Source of the DNA: CAVQRB01 sp963715055
GTDB taxonomy: Bacteria > Pseudomonadota > Alphaproteobacteria > Rhodobacterales > Rhodobacteraceae
Reading direction: 5' to 3'
NCBI GenBank assembly: GCA_963715055.1
Contig: CAVQRB010000021.1
Span: 1-64,000 of the forward strand
DNA length: 64,000 nucleotides
Shown here: piece by piece, positions 15,997 to 25,233 of the stretch
How the letters are laid out: each line of letters starts with the position of its first letter
Position numbering within the stretch: the stretch's first letter is position 1
The notes under the pieces: model-generated
Seen by the model: the letters and a program-made list of their open reading frames with translations, nothing else
Told to the model about the DNA's origin: nothing
Database searches by the model: none
Made by a program: the position numbers and the translations under genes

Positions 15997-16749
15997 AGTT
16001 CAGGGACAGAACGCGCAGCTCGGGCTCACGCTGCCAGAAACATGCGATTTCCCAGGCGACGACTGCCTTGCGTATCGTCTTCGTCAGGGGTTCCTCTGCC
16101 AGTTGCGCAAGATCGAAAACCCGGAAATCGACTAGCGCTTCATCCCAATCCAGCAGGACCGGTTGACCCGCGTCGCCGAGCAGCAGGTTAGCTCAGGAAA
16201 GATCGCCATGGATCGCGGCCTGCACACCCGTCGACAGCCCCGCCCATGCGGCGCGGCAGGCTTCGACGACCGCATTGGGCATTCGGGAGAAATCAACGTT
16301 CCCGCCCTGCGCCTTGCGCAGAAGGTCGGTTGAAGAGGCAAAGCCGGGACGCTGCACAATACCCGCCGTGTCGTTGTGAAACTTGCTCAGCCCTGGCTTG
16401 ATCGACGGCAACTCCGACGCGCTGAAAAGCCGTCCCGGCATGAACCGCTCGCAGGTCCAGCCCCGCTCGACCAGCCTGCCCCTCCGGTTCGGAATTGGCT
16501 TGGGCACCTTGAATCCTGCGCCCCTGGCTGCCGCCATGACTGGCAACAACCACGCTATCCCCGCCTCGCATCGCCGGGTCGATTTGAAGACCACCGAAGG
16601 CCCGTTCCATGGCAAGGTTCGGAAAACTCGATTGCGATGTTCGCCGGACAGTGCCTCGATGCCCCACAAGCCGATGTCCGGCAGACCATCCAAACGCAGC
16701 AAGGCTCCTTCGCGGGCAGCAGCCTCAAGGCCCTGCCCAAGTTCCTGTC
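15923..16749 (-). pseudogene. APH-type phosphotransferase with in-frame stop
   Basis: A single minus-strand frame encodes an aminoglycoside/choline kinase-like phosphotransferase, interrupted by one TGA (plus-strand TCA at 16193-16195). Before the stop, the catalytic loop begins AAIHGDLS. After it, the same frame continues ANLLLGDAGQPVLLDWDEAL, the expected Brenner-type HGDL...N and metal-binding D motifs, and runs to a stop at 15923. The N-terminal lobe (LRLDGLPDIGLWGIEALSGE) is recognisable but the start is unclear; the frame extends back to about 16749, adjoining the YqeY gene. With the TGA the product lacks its catalytic core. It is either a nonsense pseudogene or a one-base read error, since TGA is one base from several sense codons. 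Confidence 0.7.
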
Positions 16750-17208
16750 TCAGCTCAGTTGTAGCTTGACCATCGGGCCAACCTTGCCGAAATCCATCTG
16801 TCCGGTGTACTTGCCCTTCAGCACCGCCATGACCTTGCCCATGTCGCGGATACTCTCCGCGCCGGTGTCGGTGATCGCCGCCTGGACCGCAGCTTCAGCT
16901 TCCTCGTCGGAAAGCTGCCGCGGCAGGAACTCCTCGATCACAGTGATCTCCTCGCGCTCCCGGTCCGCCAGATCGAGACGCCCGCCCTCTTCATAGGCAC
17001 GGGCACTTTCGGCGCGCTGTTTCGACATCTTCCCAAGGATGGCAAGCACTTCGTCGTCGCCGACGCCATCATCGTTGCCTTCGCCGCGTGCCGCTATGTC
17101 CTTGTCCTTGATCGCCGCGTTGATCAGACGCAAGGTCGACAGCCGGTCGGCAGCCTTGTCCTTCATTGCCTGCTTGAGGGAGGCGGCAATCTTCGTGCGC
17201 AAATCCAT
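16750..17208 (-). CDS. GatB/YqeY domain protein
   Basis: A 152-residue protein matching the free-standing YqeY family, whose fold resembles the tail domain of amidotransferase subunit GatB. It reads MDLRTKIAASLKQAMKDKAA at the N-terminus, then TLRLINAAIKDKDI (about residue 25), EEFLPRQLSDEEAEAAV (about 92) and MGKVMAVLKGKYTGQMDFGKV near the end, all characteristic. The precise role is unresolved; a tRNA-binding accessory role is often proposed. It is divergent from carA, with the phosphotransferase remnant immediately downstream. Confidence 0.92.
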   Translation of the reverse strand: MDLRTKIAASLKQAMKDKAADRLSTLRLINAAIKDKDIAARGEGNDDGVGDDEVLAILGKMSKQRAESARAYEEGGRLDLADREREEITVIEEFLPRQLSDEEAEAAVQAAITDTGAESIRDMGKVMAVLKGKYTGQMDFGKVGPMVKLQLS

Positions 17209-17419
17209 GGCTCAGAATCCTTTTTCGGCGCAGGGTTGATTGTGAAACCACAGTGGGCTCCGTCGCGCGTCAAGGCTTGGACCATACCCAGTCTTGGCTC
17301 CTGCCGCAACACCTCCCCCAACGTCACGCCATGCTGCCGACAGGCCTTGACCCGCTCGGGTGCGGCGTCTAGTTTCCGCCAGATTTTGGACCGCCCGACC
17401 GCTCCCGAAAGGACTACCC

Positions 17420-18580
17420 ATGCCCTATTCCCCGCCCGAGCGCCCCACCGCCTGCCTGGCGCTGGCGGATGGTACACTGTTTCACGGCATCGGGTTCGGC
17501 GCCACCGGGCAGACCGTTGCGGAGCTTTGCTTCAACACCGCCATGACCGGCTATCAGGAGATCATGACCGATCCTTCCTACGCCGGGCAGATCGTTACCT
17601 TCACCTTTCCACATGTGGGCAATGTCGGGGTCAACCCCGAGGACGACGAAACCGCGGACCCGGTGGCCGCGGGCATGATCGTGAAATGGATGCCGACCGA
17701 CCCGTCGAACTGGCGCGCGATCGAACGGCTCGACGCCTGGCTCGCGGCGCGCGGGCGCATCGCACTCGGCGGTGTCGACACACGGCGCCTCACGCGTGCG
17801 ATCCGCCAGTCCGGCGCGCCGAATGTGGCGCTGTCGCATGATCCTTCGGGCAACTTCGACGTCGAGGCGCTGATCAAGGCGGCCCGGGCCTTCAGCGGCC
17901 TCAAGGGCCTCGATCTCGCCAAGGACGTGACCTGCGCACAATCCTATCGCTGGAACGAGATGCGGTGGGCCTGGCCCGATGGCTACAGCCCGCAACTGGC
18001 CCCCAAGCATAAGGTCGTGGCCGTTGACTATGGCGCCAAGCGCAACATCCTGCGCTGCCTTGCCAGCGCTGGCTGCGATGTCATCGTTCTGCCGGCCTCC
18101 TCTACTTTCGACGACATCATGGCACATCAGCCCGACGGTGTGTTCCTGTCGAACGGACCGGGCGATCCGGCTGCCACCGGCGCCTATGCGGTGCCAATGA
18201 TCCAGCAAGTTCTGTCGGAAACCGACCTTCCCGTTTTCGGCATCTGCCTTGGTCACCAGATGCTGGCGCTGGCGCTTGGGGCGCAGACGATCAAGATGAA
18301 CCATGGCCATCACGGGGCGAACCACCCGGTCAAGGACCATGACACCGGCAAGGTGGAGATCACCTCTATGAACCATGGCTTTGCTGTCGATGCGCAAACC
18401 CTGCCAGAGGGCGTGATCGAGACCCATACCTCGCTTTTCGACGGCTCCAATTGCGGCATCCGCGTCGAAGGGCGACCCGTCTGGTCGGTTCAGCATCACC
18501 CCGAGGCAAGCCCTGGCCCGCAGGACAGCTATTACCTTTTCGAGCGTTTCGCGCAGGCCATGGCGGACCGCTCCGCCTGA
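17420..18580 (+). CDS. carA: Carbamoyl-phosphate synthase small subunit
   Basis: The glutaminase subunit (386 aa) supplies ammonia to CarB for carbamoyl phosphate, feeding arginine and pyrimidine synthesis. The N-terminal CPSase domain has LADGTLFHGIGFGA and FNTAMTGYQEIMTDPSYAGQ. The class I amidotransferase domain has the nucleophile in FGICLGHQMLALALGA (about residue 277) and the His/Glu pair in VQHHPEASPGPQDS near the C-terminus. The start is set at 17420 after GAAAGGA; an in-frame upstream start at 17360 is less likely. carB is not next to it, as is common in this group. It is divergent from the YqeY gene. Confidence 0.96.
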   Translation: MPYSPPERPTACLALADGTLFHGIGFGATGQTVAELCFNTAMTGYQEIMTDPSYAGQIVTFTFPHVGNVGVNPEDDETADPVAAGMIVKWMPTDPSNWRAIERLDAWLAARGRIALGGVDTRRLTRAIRQSGAPNVALSHDPSGNFDVEALIKAARAFSGLKGLDLAKDVTCAQSYRWNEMRWAWPDGYSPQLAPKHKVVAVDYGAKRNILRCLASAGCDVIVLPASSTFDDIMAHQPDGVFLSNGPGDPAATGAYAVPMIQQVLSETDLPVFGICLGHQMLALALGAQTIKMNHGHHGANHPVKDHDTGKVEITSMNHGFAVDAQTLPEGVIETHTSLFDGSNCGIRVEGRPVWSVQHHPEASPGPQDSYYLFERFAQAMADRSA

Positions 18581-18685
18581 AAGCAGTCGTTAACACAGCC
18601 TTGGGTTGAATTTTCGCTATTTAACAGATCGTTAACCCTGTTATGAAAAGCTGGCCTGCGTTGAGTTCACGCAAGGCCTTTGCAA

Positions 18686-20584
18686 ATGAACGATGTCAAG
18701 GTGCAATTGCACCCATCGGAGCCAGCCGATCCGCCCGCAAGCCATATGCCGATCGGCATGTTGCTCGTGCGCGAAGGCAAGATTTTCGAGAAGGACCTGG
18801 TTCACGCCCTGAACCTGCAGGGGCTGATCGATGCGCCTTTGGGCGACATCATGATTTCGGAAGGGCTGGTCAGCAAAAAGGACGTGCTGGGCGCCCTCGC
18901 CCTTCAGTGCCGGTCCGAAGGGGCCAACCTGGAGCTTGAACCACCTGATGAGGAGATGGCGAGCCGCCTCCCATCGGCGCTCTGTCTCAAACATGGCGTC
19001 GTGCCTTGGAAGGAGGACCGGCGCGGTCTCTATGTGGCAACTTCGAGCCCCGCCGATTTCGCCGGGTTGCGCGCCTCGCTCGGTCGCCGGAGCGTCGGTC
19101 TCTTCCCGGTGATCGTCGACGAGGCGCAGATCAGGACGCACATCAGCCGACTCTACGGTCCTGAACTGGCGCAAAAGGCCAGCGAAAGGGTGCCGCTCGC
19201 GGAAAGCTGCCGGGGCTGGGCCAGCGGTAAGAGCCGGCGTGTCGCCTGGGCAACGAGCGCCGGAGTCGCGGCGTCGACGGCAGTGCTTTTTGCGCCCGTC
19301 TGGACTCTGACCCTCGCGATTTTGTGGGCTTCACTGACGCTTATTTTGACGACCGGCCTGAAGATCGCGGCTCTCGTCGCACATCTACGACATGGCACGC
19401 CGCCGCGCTCGGTCGTACTGACCCGACAGGGGGAACGTTTCCGGATGCCAAGGGTCTCCGTTCTGGTTCCCCTGCTGCACGAAAAGGAAATCGCCGGTCA
19501 ACTAATCGCGCGGCTGAACCGGCTGACCTATCCCAAATCGCTGCTGAACATCGTTCTTGTGCTTGAGGCAGGCGATGACACGACACGCGCGACGCTCGCG
19601 CGCACCGACCTACCCGACTGGATGAGCGTCATCGAAGTGCCGTCGCATGGCGATCTGATGACCAAGCCGCGGGCACTGAACTATGCGCTCGATTTCTGCA
19701 AGGGCAGCATCGTCGGCGTCTGGGATGCTGAGGACTGGCCCGAGGCGGATCAGATCGAGCGCGTCGTGACCCGGTTCAACGAGGCTCCGGAAAATGTCGC
19801 CTGCCTGCAAGGCGTTCTGGATTACTACAATCCGCGCGCAAACTGGATATCACGCTGTTTTGCCATCGAATATGCAACCTGGTGGCGGGTGATGCTGCCA
19901 GGTGTGGCGCGTCTTGGCCTCGTCTTGCCGCTCGGTGGCACGACCTTGTTCTTCCGGCGAGACATCCTCGAAAAGCTTGGCGGATGGGACGCGCACAACG
20001 TCACCGAGGACGCGGATCTCGGCCTGCGGCTGGCGCGCCACGGATATGTCACGGAGCTCGTACCGACCACCACCTTCGAGGAGGCAAACTGCCGGCCCTG
20101 GCGCTGGGTGCGGCAGCGCTCGCGCTGGCTCAAGGGCTTTCTCGTCACATACTGCGTGCATATGCGCGACCCTGTGCGTCTGCTGCGCGACCTCGGCCTG
20201 AAACGCTTCATCGGCGTTCAGGCGATGTTTCTGGCCACCTTCAGCCAGTTCGCCTGCGCGCCGCTGCTTTGGTCTTTCTGGCTAAGCTTCTTTGGCGTGA
20301 CACACCCCGTGACCGGCACCCTCGGCGAAGGGGTATTTTTCGCATTGATCGCGCTCTTCATCTTGTCCGAGATCACCAATCTCGCGATGAACGCAGCCGC
20401 CGTGTCCGGTCGCAGCCATCGCCATCTGCTGCCTTATGTGCCCACGATGATGCTCTATTTCACCTTGGGCGCGCTTGCCGCCTACAAGGCGCTCTGGGAG
20501 ATGATCCGCGCGCCCTTCTTCTGGGACAAGACCCAGCACGGTCTCTCGCGCGACACCGACCCGCCGCCGGCGCGCAGCCCCTAG
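18686..20584 (+). CDS. Family 2 glycosyltransferase with N-terminal MshEN-like domain
   Basis: A 632-residue inner-membrane protein. The N-terminal 150 residues resemble the MshEN/T2SSE_N module of type II secretion ATPases (IGMLLVREGKIFEKDLVHAL and LGDIMISEGLVSKKDV). MshEN modules in other proteins can bind c-di-GMP. Two membrane spans (about 190-235) precede a GT-A catalytic domain with VLVPLLHEKEI, VWDAEDWPE (DxD-like), VTEDADLGLRLARHGY and the QRSRWLKG (QxxRW) motif typical of processive cellulose/hyaluronan synthase-like enzymes. Three or four C-terminal spans follow. It probably makes or extends an exopolysaccharide; no partner genes are adjacent. The ATG at 18686 is preferred to an upstream TTG. 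Its stop overlaps the convergent GntR gene. Confidence 0.87.
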   Translation: MNDVKVQLHPSEPADPPASHMPIGMLLVREGKIFEKDLVHALNLQGLIDAPLGDIMISEGLVSKKDVLGALALQCRSEGANLELEPPDEEMASRLPSALCLKHGVVPWKEDRRGLYVATSSPADFAGLRASLGRRSVGLFPVIVDEAQIRTHISRLYGPELAQKASERVPLAESCRGWASGKSRRVAWATSAGVAASTAVLFAPVWTLTLAILWASLTLILTTGLKIAALVAHLRHGTPPRSVVLTRQGERFRMPRVSVLVPLLHEKEIAGQLIARLNRLTYPKSLLNIVLVLEAGDDTTRATLARTDLPDWMSVIEVPSHGDLMTKPRALNYALDFCKGSIVGVWDAEDWPEADQIERVVTRFNEAPENVACLQGVLDYYNPRANWISRCFAIEYATWWRVMLPGVARLGLVLPLGGTTLFFRRDILEKLGGWDAHNVTEDADLGLRLARHGYVTELVPTTTFEEANCRPWRWVRQRSRWLKGFLVTYCVHMRDPVRLLRDLGLKRFIGVQAMFLATFSQFACAPLLWSFWLSFFGVTHPVTGTLGEGVFFALIALFILSEITNLAMNAAAVSGRSHRHLLPYVPTMMLYFTLGALAAYKALWEMIRAPFFWDKTQHGLSRDTDPPPARSP

Positions 20585-21234
20585 GGGTCATCCTTGCGCC
20601 GAACCGCGTCCTGCTTCAGGCGGGTCATGAAGGCAATGGAAATATGATCGCGCAACGCCTTTGCCGCACCCGCCTCGTCTTTGGCCTCAATCGCCTTGAC
20701 GATGGCGTCATGTTCGGCCTGCGCGATCAATCCGCGACCTTGTGCTGCAAGCGACGTGGTTGCCATGAGGGCCATGGTGCGATGCACCAGATCGAGCTGC
20801 TGCACGAGATAGCGATTGTGCGAGGCGAGGTGAATCTGCTTGTGAAACCGCCGGTTGGCGCGGGCAAGTGCCGCGGGATTGTCGGTAAGCGCGTTGTCTT
20901 CTTCCACCATCTCCCGCAGGATCCGGACCTCCTCCTCGGTGGCGTGCTGGGCGGCCAGACGCGCGGCAAGGCTCTCGAGTTCGCGGCGCACCACATAGAG
21001 TTCCGCCATCTGGTTGTGATCCAACGATGCGACGATCAGGCTGCGGCCATCGCGCGCCAGGAGCGATTGCGTCTCGAGTCGCTGCAGGGCCTCGCGGATC
21101 GGCGTGCGCGACACCCCGAAGCGTTCGGCAAGCTCACTTTCGACCAGTCGGTCGCCGGGGCGGTAGATGCCAAGGTCGATGGCCTCCAGGATCATCGAAT
21201 AGGCATCCGCCTGCTGGATCTTCTGCATCGCCAT
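20581..21234 (-). CDS. GntR family regulator, FadR/FCD type
   Basis: A 217-residue DNA-binding regulator. The winged helix (about residues 3-70) contains GDRLVESELAERFGVSRTPI and LQRLETQSLLARD. The FCD ligand-binding domain follows, with a helical array and histidine/aspartate candidates for metal binding (RRFHKQIHLASHN, AEHDAIVKAI, LRDHI). Such proteins sense small carboxylic acids. The ATG at 21234 is chosen because GGAAGGG lies 7 bases upstream. The target is not evident: it is divergent from the nucleotidase gene and convergent with the glycosyltransferase. Confidence 0.9.
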   Translation of the reverse strand: MAMQKIQQADAYSMILEAIDLGIYRPGDRLVESELAERFGVSRTPIREALQRLETQSLLARDGRSLIVASLDHNQMAELYVVRRELESLAARLAAQHATEEEVRILREMVEEDNALTDNPAALARANRRFHKQIHLASHNRYLVQQLDLVHRTMALMATTSLAAQGRGLIAQAEHDAIVKAIEAKDEAGAAKALRDHISIAFMTRLKQDAVRRKDDP

Positions 21235-21336
21235 GACCGCACCCTTCCCTGTCCACAAGCTACCTTAATGGCATGGTTTCATCGCGCGCAAGCCTCGGGG
21301 CTTGCCGCGGAGGCACGGGCGGCTTAGGTCTCTGTC

Positions 21337-21981
21337 ATGCCGAAACAGTCCTTCGACCACGTGACCACATGGGTGTTCGATCTCGACCACACCCTCTATC
21401 CGCCTTCGGCCGGGCTCTTCGACCTGATCGAGGTGCGGATGACCGACTATGTCATGCAAGCACTCGGCGTCGAGCGTGCGGAAGCGGATCGGTTGCGCAA
21501 GCATTACTGGGCGACCTATGGCACCACACTGGCGGGCCTGATGCGGGAACATGATGTGGACCCGGCACCCTACCTGACGGATGTTCATGACATTCCGATG
21601 GACAGCCTGACCCCGGATGCCGGGCTCGCCGCGCGGATCCGCGCGCTGCCGGGGCGCCGGGTCGTCTACACCAACGGCTGTGCGCCTTATGCGGAGCGGG
21701 TTCTCTCCGCGCGCGGCCTGTCCGGGCTTTTCGATGCGGTCTATGGGGTCGAGCATGCAGGCTTTCGGCCGAAACCGGAGCAAGCCGCCTTCGAGATGGT
21801 ATTCCGGGCGGATGGTCTAATACCGACCTCCGCCGCCATGTTCGAGGACGACCCGCGCAACCTCAAGGCGCCACACGCGATGGGCATGCGCACCGTTCAC
21901 GTGGCTGACCGTCGCGGCGAGGGAGACCACATCCATTTTCACACCGACGACCTGAGCGGGTTCCTGTCACGCCTGCTCTGA
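21337..21981 (+). CDS. HAD family pyrimidine 5'-nucleotidase
   Basis: A 214-residue haloacid dehalogenase-superfamily phosphatase. The catalytic motif I is FDLDHTLYPP (nucleophile Asp and acid/base Asp), motif II is VVYTNG (about residue 110), motif III is around FRPKPEQAAFE (about 145) and motif IV is FEDDPRNL (about 169). The overall pattern is that of the Sdt1/pyrimidine 5'-nucleotidase group common in alphaproteobacteria, which dephosphorylates UMP/CMP-like nucleotides. Cytosolic. Confidence 0.9.
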   Translation: MPKQSFDHVTTWVFDLDHTLYPPSAGLFDLIEVRMTDYVMQALGVERAEADRLRKHYWATYGTTLAGLMREHDVDPAPYLTDVHDIPMDSLTPDAGLAARIRALPGRRVVYTNGCAPYAERVLSARGLSGLFDAVYGVEHAGFRPKPEQAAFEMVFRADGLIPTSAAMFEDDPRNLKAPHAMGMRTVHVADRRGEGDHIHFHTDDLSGFLSRLL

Positions 21982-22054
21982 TGCGACAATCGGGCACCTG
22001 CTGCCAGCGCGCGGTCACACTATCTCAAGCTCATGAAAACTGATGGAGCCCGAC

Positions 22055-22303
22055 ATGAGCCTTGCCACTGCGACACCGCGACTGCCCCTGCTTCAACGCC
22101 TCTTCTTCGCCATCCCGGTCATTGGCTGGGTCGCAAGGGATCTGCTTTTCGGCGACAAGAACAACGTATGGTTCGCCATCATCGGTTTCGTCAGCCTCTG
22201 GCTGTCGGCCGCGCTCACCTTCGGCCTTCCCGGTCTCTACCTGCCGGCGCTCGCCATGGTGCCGATCATCTTCATCCTGCTGATCACCATCACCTGGGCC
22301 TGA
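22055..22303 (+). CDS. Small two-span membrane protein, unknown
   Basis: An 82-residue protein. A polar N-terminus is followed by hydrophobic segments LFFAIPVIGWVARDLLFG, VWFAIIGFVSLWLSAALTFG and YLPALAMVPIIFILLITITW. The start at 22055 is chosen because ATGGAG upstream (22043) provides a GGAG site at proper spacing; ATG 22043 is the alternative. I recognise no family. It lies between the nucleotidase and the UbiH-like gene on the same strand. Confidence 0.65.
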   Translation: MSLATATPRLPLLQRLFFAIPVIGWVARDLLFGDKNNVWFAIIGFVSLWLSAALTFGLPGLYLPALAMVPIIFILLITITWA

Positions 22304-22364
22304 GTGTCGCACTGGCCACTCCCCGAAAGGCGATCTATCGTACCTTGCGTGAGGCGGAGGCGAC

Positions 22365-23564
22365 ATGGCACGTTTTGACTGTGACATTCTGATTTCGGGC
22401 GGCGGCATCGCCGGCTTGACTGCGGCTGCGGCTTTCGGGACCGCCGGTTTCGACGTGATTTGCGTGGACCCCACGCCGCCCGTGACCGACCGGGATGATC
22501 TGCGGGCCGACATGCGCTCCACGGCCATGCTCCAGCCTGCGCGCGCGGTGCTGGAGGCCGCCGGGCTCTGGGAGCGACTTGCACCCCACGCATCGCCATT
22601 GCAGGTGATGCGGATCGTTGATGCGGGGGGCGAAATGCCGGAGCCGCGATTGACCAAGGATTTCAATGCCGCCGATGTCTCCGACCTACCCTTTGGGTGG
22701 AACCTGCCGAACTGGCTCTTGCGGCGGGAGATGGTGGCGCGGCTGTCGGAACTTCCCAACGTCGATTTCCGCCCCGGAACCGGCACGACCTCGCTCTTCA
22801 CGCGGCTGTCGGAGGCGCGGGTCGGGCTCGGCGACGGCACCCGGGTACGCGCCCGCCTCGTGATCGCTGCGGACGGGCGCAACTCGCCGATGCGGCAGGC
22901 GGCGGGGATCGGCGTGCGAACGCGTCGCTACGGCCAGAAGGCGCTGGCCTTTGCCGTCACCCACCCGATTCCACATGAAAACGTCTCCACGGAAATCCAC
23001 CGGTCCGGCGGGCCCTTCACGCTGGTGCCCCTGCCCGACAGGGGAGGCATGCCGTCCTCGGCAATCGTCTGGATGGACGACGGGCCGCTGGCACAGGAAC
23101 GTCATGACATGGACGTCGCGGCGTTCGAGACCGCCATGTCGGATCGCAGCTGCTACCTGTTCGGGCCGCTCACGTTGGCATCGCACCGCACGATCTGGCC
23201 GATTATCAGCCAGCAGGCCGAGCGGCTCTCGGGCGAGCGGCTGGCGCTGATCGCCGAAGCCGCCCATGTGGTGCCGCCCATCGGTGCGCAGGGACTGAAC
23301 ATGAGTCTGGCCGACACTGCCACGCTGCTCGATCTTGCCAGGCAACGACCCGAAGACCTGGGCGACGTGCAGATGCTCGACGCCTATCACAAGGCGCGCT
23401 ACAGCGACATCACGCTGCGGGTGCAGGGCATCGATCTTCTCAATCGGGCGAGCCAGGTCAGCGATCCCACGCTGCGGGATGCCCGCGCAATGGGTCTCAA
23501 CGCGCTCTATTCGATGGGTCCGGTGCGCCGCCGGCTGATGCGACTTGGGCTTGGGGTCAGATGA
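22365..23564 (+). CDS. ubiH: UbiH/UbiF/VisC-type FAD monooxygenase
   Basis: A 399-residue flavoprotein hydroxylase of the ubiquinone-synthesis family. The Rossmann FAD motif is ILISGGGIAGLTAAAAFG at residues 7-24. RLVIAADGRNSPMRQAAGI (about 165) is the DG fingerprint, and IAEAAHVVPPIGAQGLNMSL (about 290) is the second FAD motif (here with EA where GDA is usual). It likely hydroxylates the ubiquinone benzene ring; which position (UbiH, UbiF or UbiL) cannot be told from sequence alone. GGCGGAGGCGAC precedes the ATG. Its stop overlaps the convergent aminotransferase by eight bases. Confidence 0.88.
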   Translation: MARFDCDILISGGGIAGLTAAAAFGTAGFDVICVDPTPPVTDRDDLRADMRSTAMLQPARAVLEAAGLWERLAPHASPLQVMRIVDAGGEMPEPRLTKDFNAADVSDLPFGWNLPNWLLRREMVARLSELPNVDFRPGTGTTSLFTRLSEARVGLGDGTRVRARLVIAADGRNSPMRQAAGIGVRTRRYGQKALAFAVTHPIPHENVSTEIHRSGGPFTLVPLPDRGGMPSSAIVWMDDGPLAQERHDMDVAAFETAMSDRSCYLFGPLTLASHRTIWPIISQQAERLSGERLALIAEAAHVVPPIGAQGLNMSLADTATLLDLARQRPEDLGDVQMLDAYHKARYSDITLRVQGIDLLNRASQVSDPTLRDARAMGLNALYSMGPVRRRLMRLGLGVR

Positions 23565-24684
23565 CCCGATCAAGCACCCGGGCCAACCGCGCCAGCGTGC
23601 CGTCCACATCGTAAAGCTTGTCGAGGCCGAAGAGGCCCAGCCGGAAGGTTCGAAAATCCGCAGGCTCATCGCATTGCAGCGGCACGCCTGCTGCGATCTG
23701 CATGCCATGCTCCATGAACTTGCGGCCATTCTGGATGTCGGGATCGCTTGTATAGCTGACCACGACGCCCGGCGCGCCATACCCTTCGGCCGCGACCGAG
23801 ACGACGCCCTTGGCCGCCAGCATCGCCCGGACCGCATCGCCCAGCTGCCATTGCGCTTCCTTCAACCGGCCAAAGCCATACTCCTTCGTCTCGAGCATGG
23901 TGTCGCGGAAATCGCGCAGGGCATCGGTGGGCATGGTCGCGTGATAAGCGTGCCCGCCGTTCTCATAGGCCTGCATGATGCTGTGCCATTTGCCAAGATC
24001 GATGGAGAAACTGTCCGATTTGGTTTCGCCCAAGCGGGCGACTGCGCGCGCCGAAAGCATGACGAGACCGGCGCAGGGCGAGGCCGACCAGCCTTTTTGC
24101 GGAGCGGAGATCAGCACGTCGACCCCCAGCTTGCGCATATCGACCCAGGCACAGCCCGAAGCGATGCAATCGAGGACCATGAGCGCGCCGACCTCGTGAG
24201 CGGCTTCGGCCATGGCGGCAATGTAATCATCGGGCAGGATCACGCCTGCGCTGGTCTCCACATGGGGCGCGAAAACCACCGCTGGCTTCTGCTTGCGGAT
24301 CGTCTCGACCACGTCGGCGATCGGCGCGGGCGCGAAGGGCGACGGGCTGCTGTTGCCGGTCTGACGCGCCTTGATCACGGTGGTGTTGCGGGTGAAGTCA
24401 CCGGCCTCGAAGATCTGGCTCCAGCGATAGGAGAACCAGCCGTTGCGCACCACCACGACCTCGGCATCGCGCGCAAACTGCCGCGCCACGGCCTCCATCC
24501 CATAGGTGCCGCCCCCGGGCACGATGACCACGGCATCGGCGGCATAGACCTCTTTCAGCATGGCGGAAATGTCGGTCATCACCTTCTGGAAGGCGGCGGA
24601 CATGGAGTTGAGCGAGCGGTCGGTGAAAACCACCGAGAATTCTTCCAGTCCGGCAGGATCGACAGTGTTGAGCAAAGCGGGCAT
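23557..24684 (-). CDS. Class V aminotransferase (alanine-glyoxylate type)
   Basis: A 375-residue PLP enzyme of fold type I. The glycine-rich phosphate loop is VPGGGTYGMEAVARQF (about residue 54), the cofactor Asp lies in ALMVLDCIASGCAWVD (about 170), and the Schiff-base lysine is in ISAPQKGWSASP (about 200). The family contains alanine-glyoxylate and serine-pyruvate aminotransferases. The start at 24684 is set by GGAGG five bases upstream; the longer frame uses that site as coding. The substrate is not settled by context. Neighbours are two Lrp regulators and a UbiH-like gene. Confidence 0.87.
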   Translation of the reverse strand: MPALLNTVDPAGLEEFSVVFTDRSLNSMSAAFQKVMTDISAMLKEVYAADAVVIVPGGGTYGMEAVARQFARDAEVVVVRNGWFSYRWSQIFEAGDFTRNTTVIKARQTGNSSPSPFAPAPIADVVETIRKQKPAVVFAPHVETSAGVILPDDYIAAMAEAAHEVGALMVLDCIASGCAWVDMRKLGVDVLISAPQKGWSASPCAGLVMLSARAVARLGETKSDSFSIDLGKWHSIMQAYENGGHAYHATMPTDALRDFRDTMLETKEYGFGRLKEAQWQLGDAVRAMLAAKGVVSVAAEGYGAPGVVVSYTSDPDIQNGRKFMEHGMQIAAGVPLQCDEPADFRTFRLGLFGLDKLYDVDGTLARLARVLDRVI

Positions 24685-24777
24685 CTGGTCCTCCAAGGGT
24701 CGGTTTCTTCACACCTAGCCTGTTCCGGCAAGACAGGCAAAGGATGCTTTTGCCGCAGGCCGATGCAGGGCGCGACG

Positions 24778-25233
24778 TCAGATCGGGCCCGGCCTGCGCT
24801 CTTCGCTCAGGAGCACATTGGCTTCCACTTCCCCGACGCCCGGCAGGGTCATGATCCGCCGCCGCAACACCCGTTCGAAGTCCGGGATGTCGCGCGCCAC
24901 GACCCGCAGGCGGTAGTCGTACAGCCCCAGAACATGCTCGACCCGCTGGACCTCCGGGATGGCACTCACGGCACGTTCGAAATCCTCCAGGCTGACCCGG
25001 CCCTTGGTGGCAAGCTTGATCCCCAGGAAAACAGTAACGCCGAACCCGAGGCTTTCGGCATTCAGCCGCAGCCTGCGCCCCTTCAGGATACCCGAGGTCT
25101 CGAGCTTGCGGATGCGCCGCCAGGCGGCGGGCTGCGAGAGGCCGAAACGGCGCCCCAAGGCACCCGCACTCTGACTGGCGTCGCTCGCCAGGGCCTTGAT
25201 CAACGCAAGATCGATGTCATCCAGATCGCTCAC
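24778..25233 (-). CDS. Lrp/AsnC family regulator (second of pair)
   Basis: A 151-residue feast/famine regulator. The helix-turn-helix is in AGALGRRFGLSQPAAWRRIR (about residues 24-43) and the C-terminal RAM ligand-binding domain runs from about 65, with VTVFLGIKL and a VLGLYDYRLRVVARDIPDFE strand-helix pattern. The GTG start (25233) overlaps the stop of the partner gene (GTGA), so the pair is translationally coupled and may form a hetero-oligomer. It reads away from ilvC. Confidence 0.92.
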   Translation of the reverse strand: MSDLDDIDLALIKALASDASQSAGALGRRFGLSQPAAWRRIRKLETSGILKGRRLRLNAESLGFGVTVFLGIKLATKGRVSLEDFERAVSAIPEVQRVEHVLGLYDYRLRVVARDIPDFERVLRRRIMTLPGVGEVEANVLLSEERRPGPI

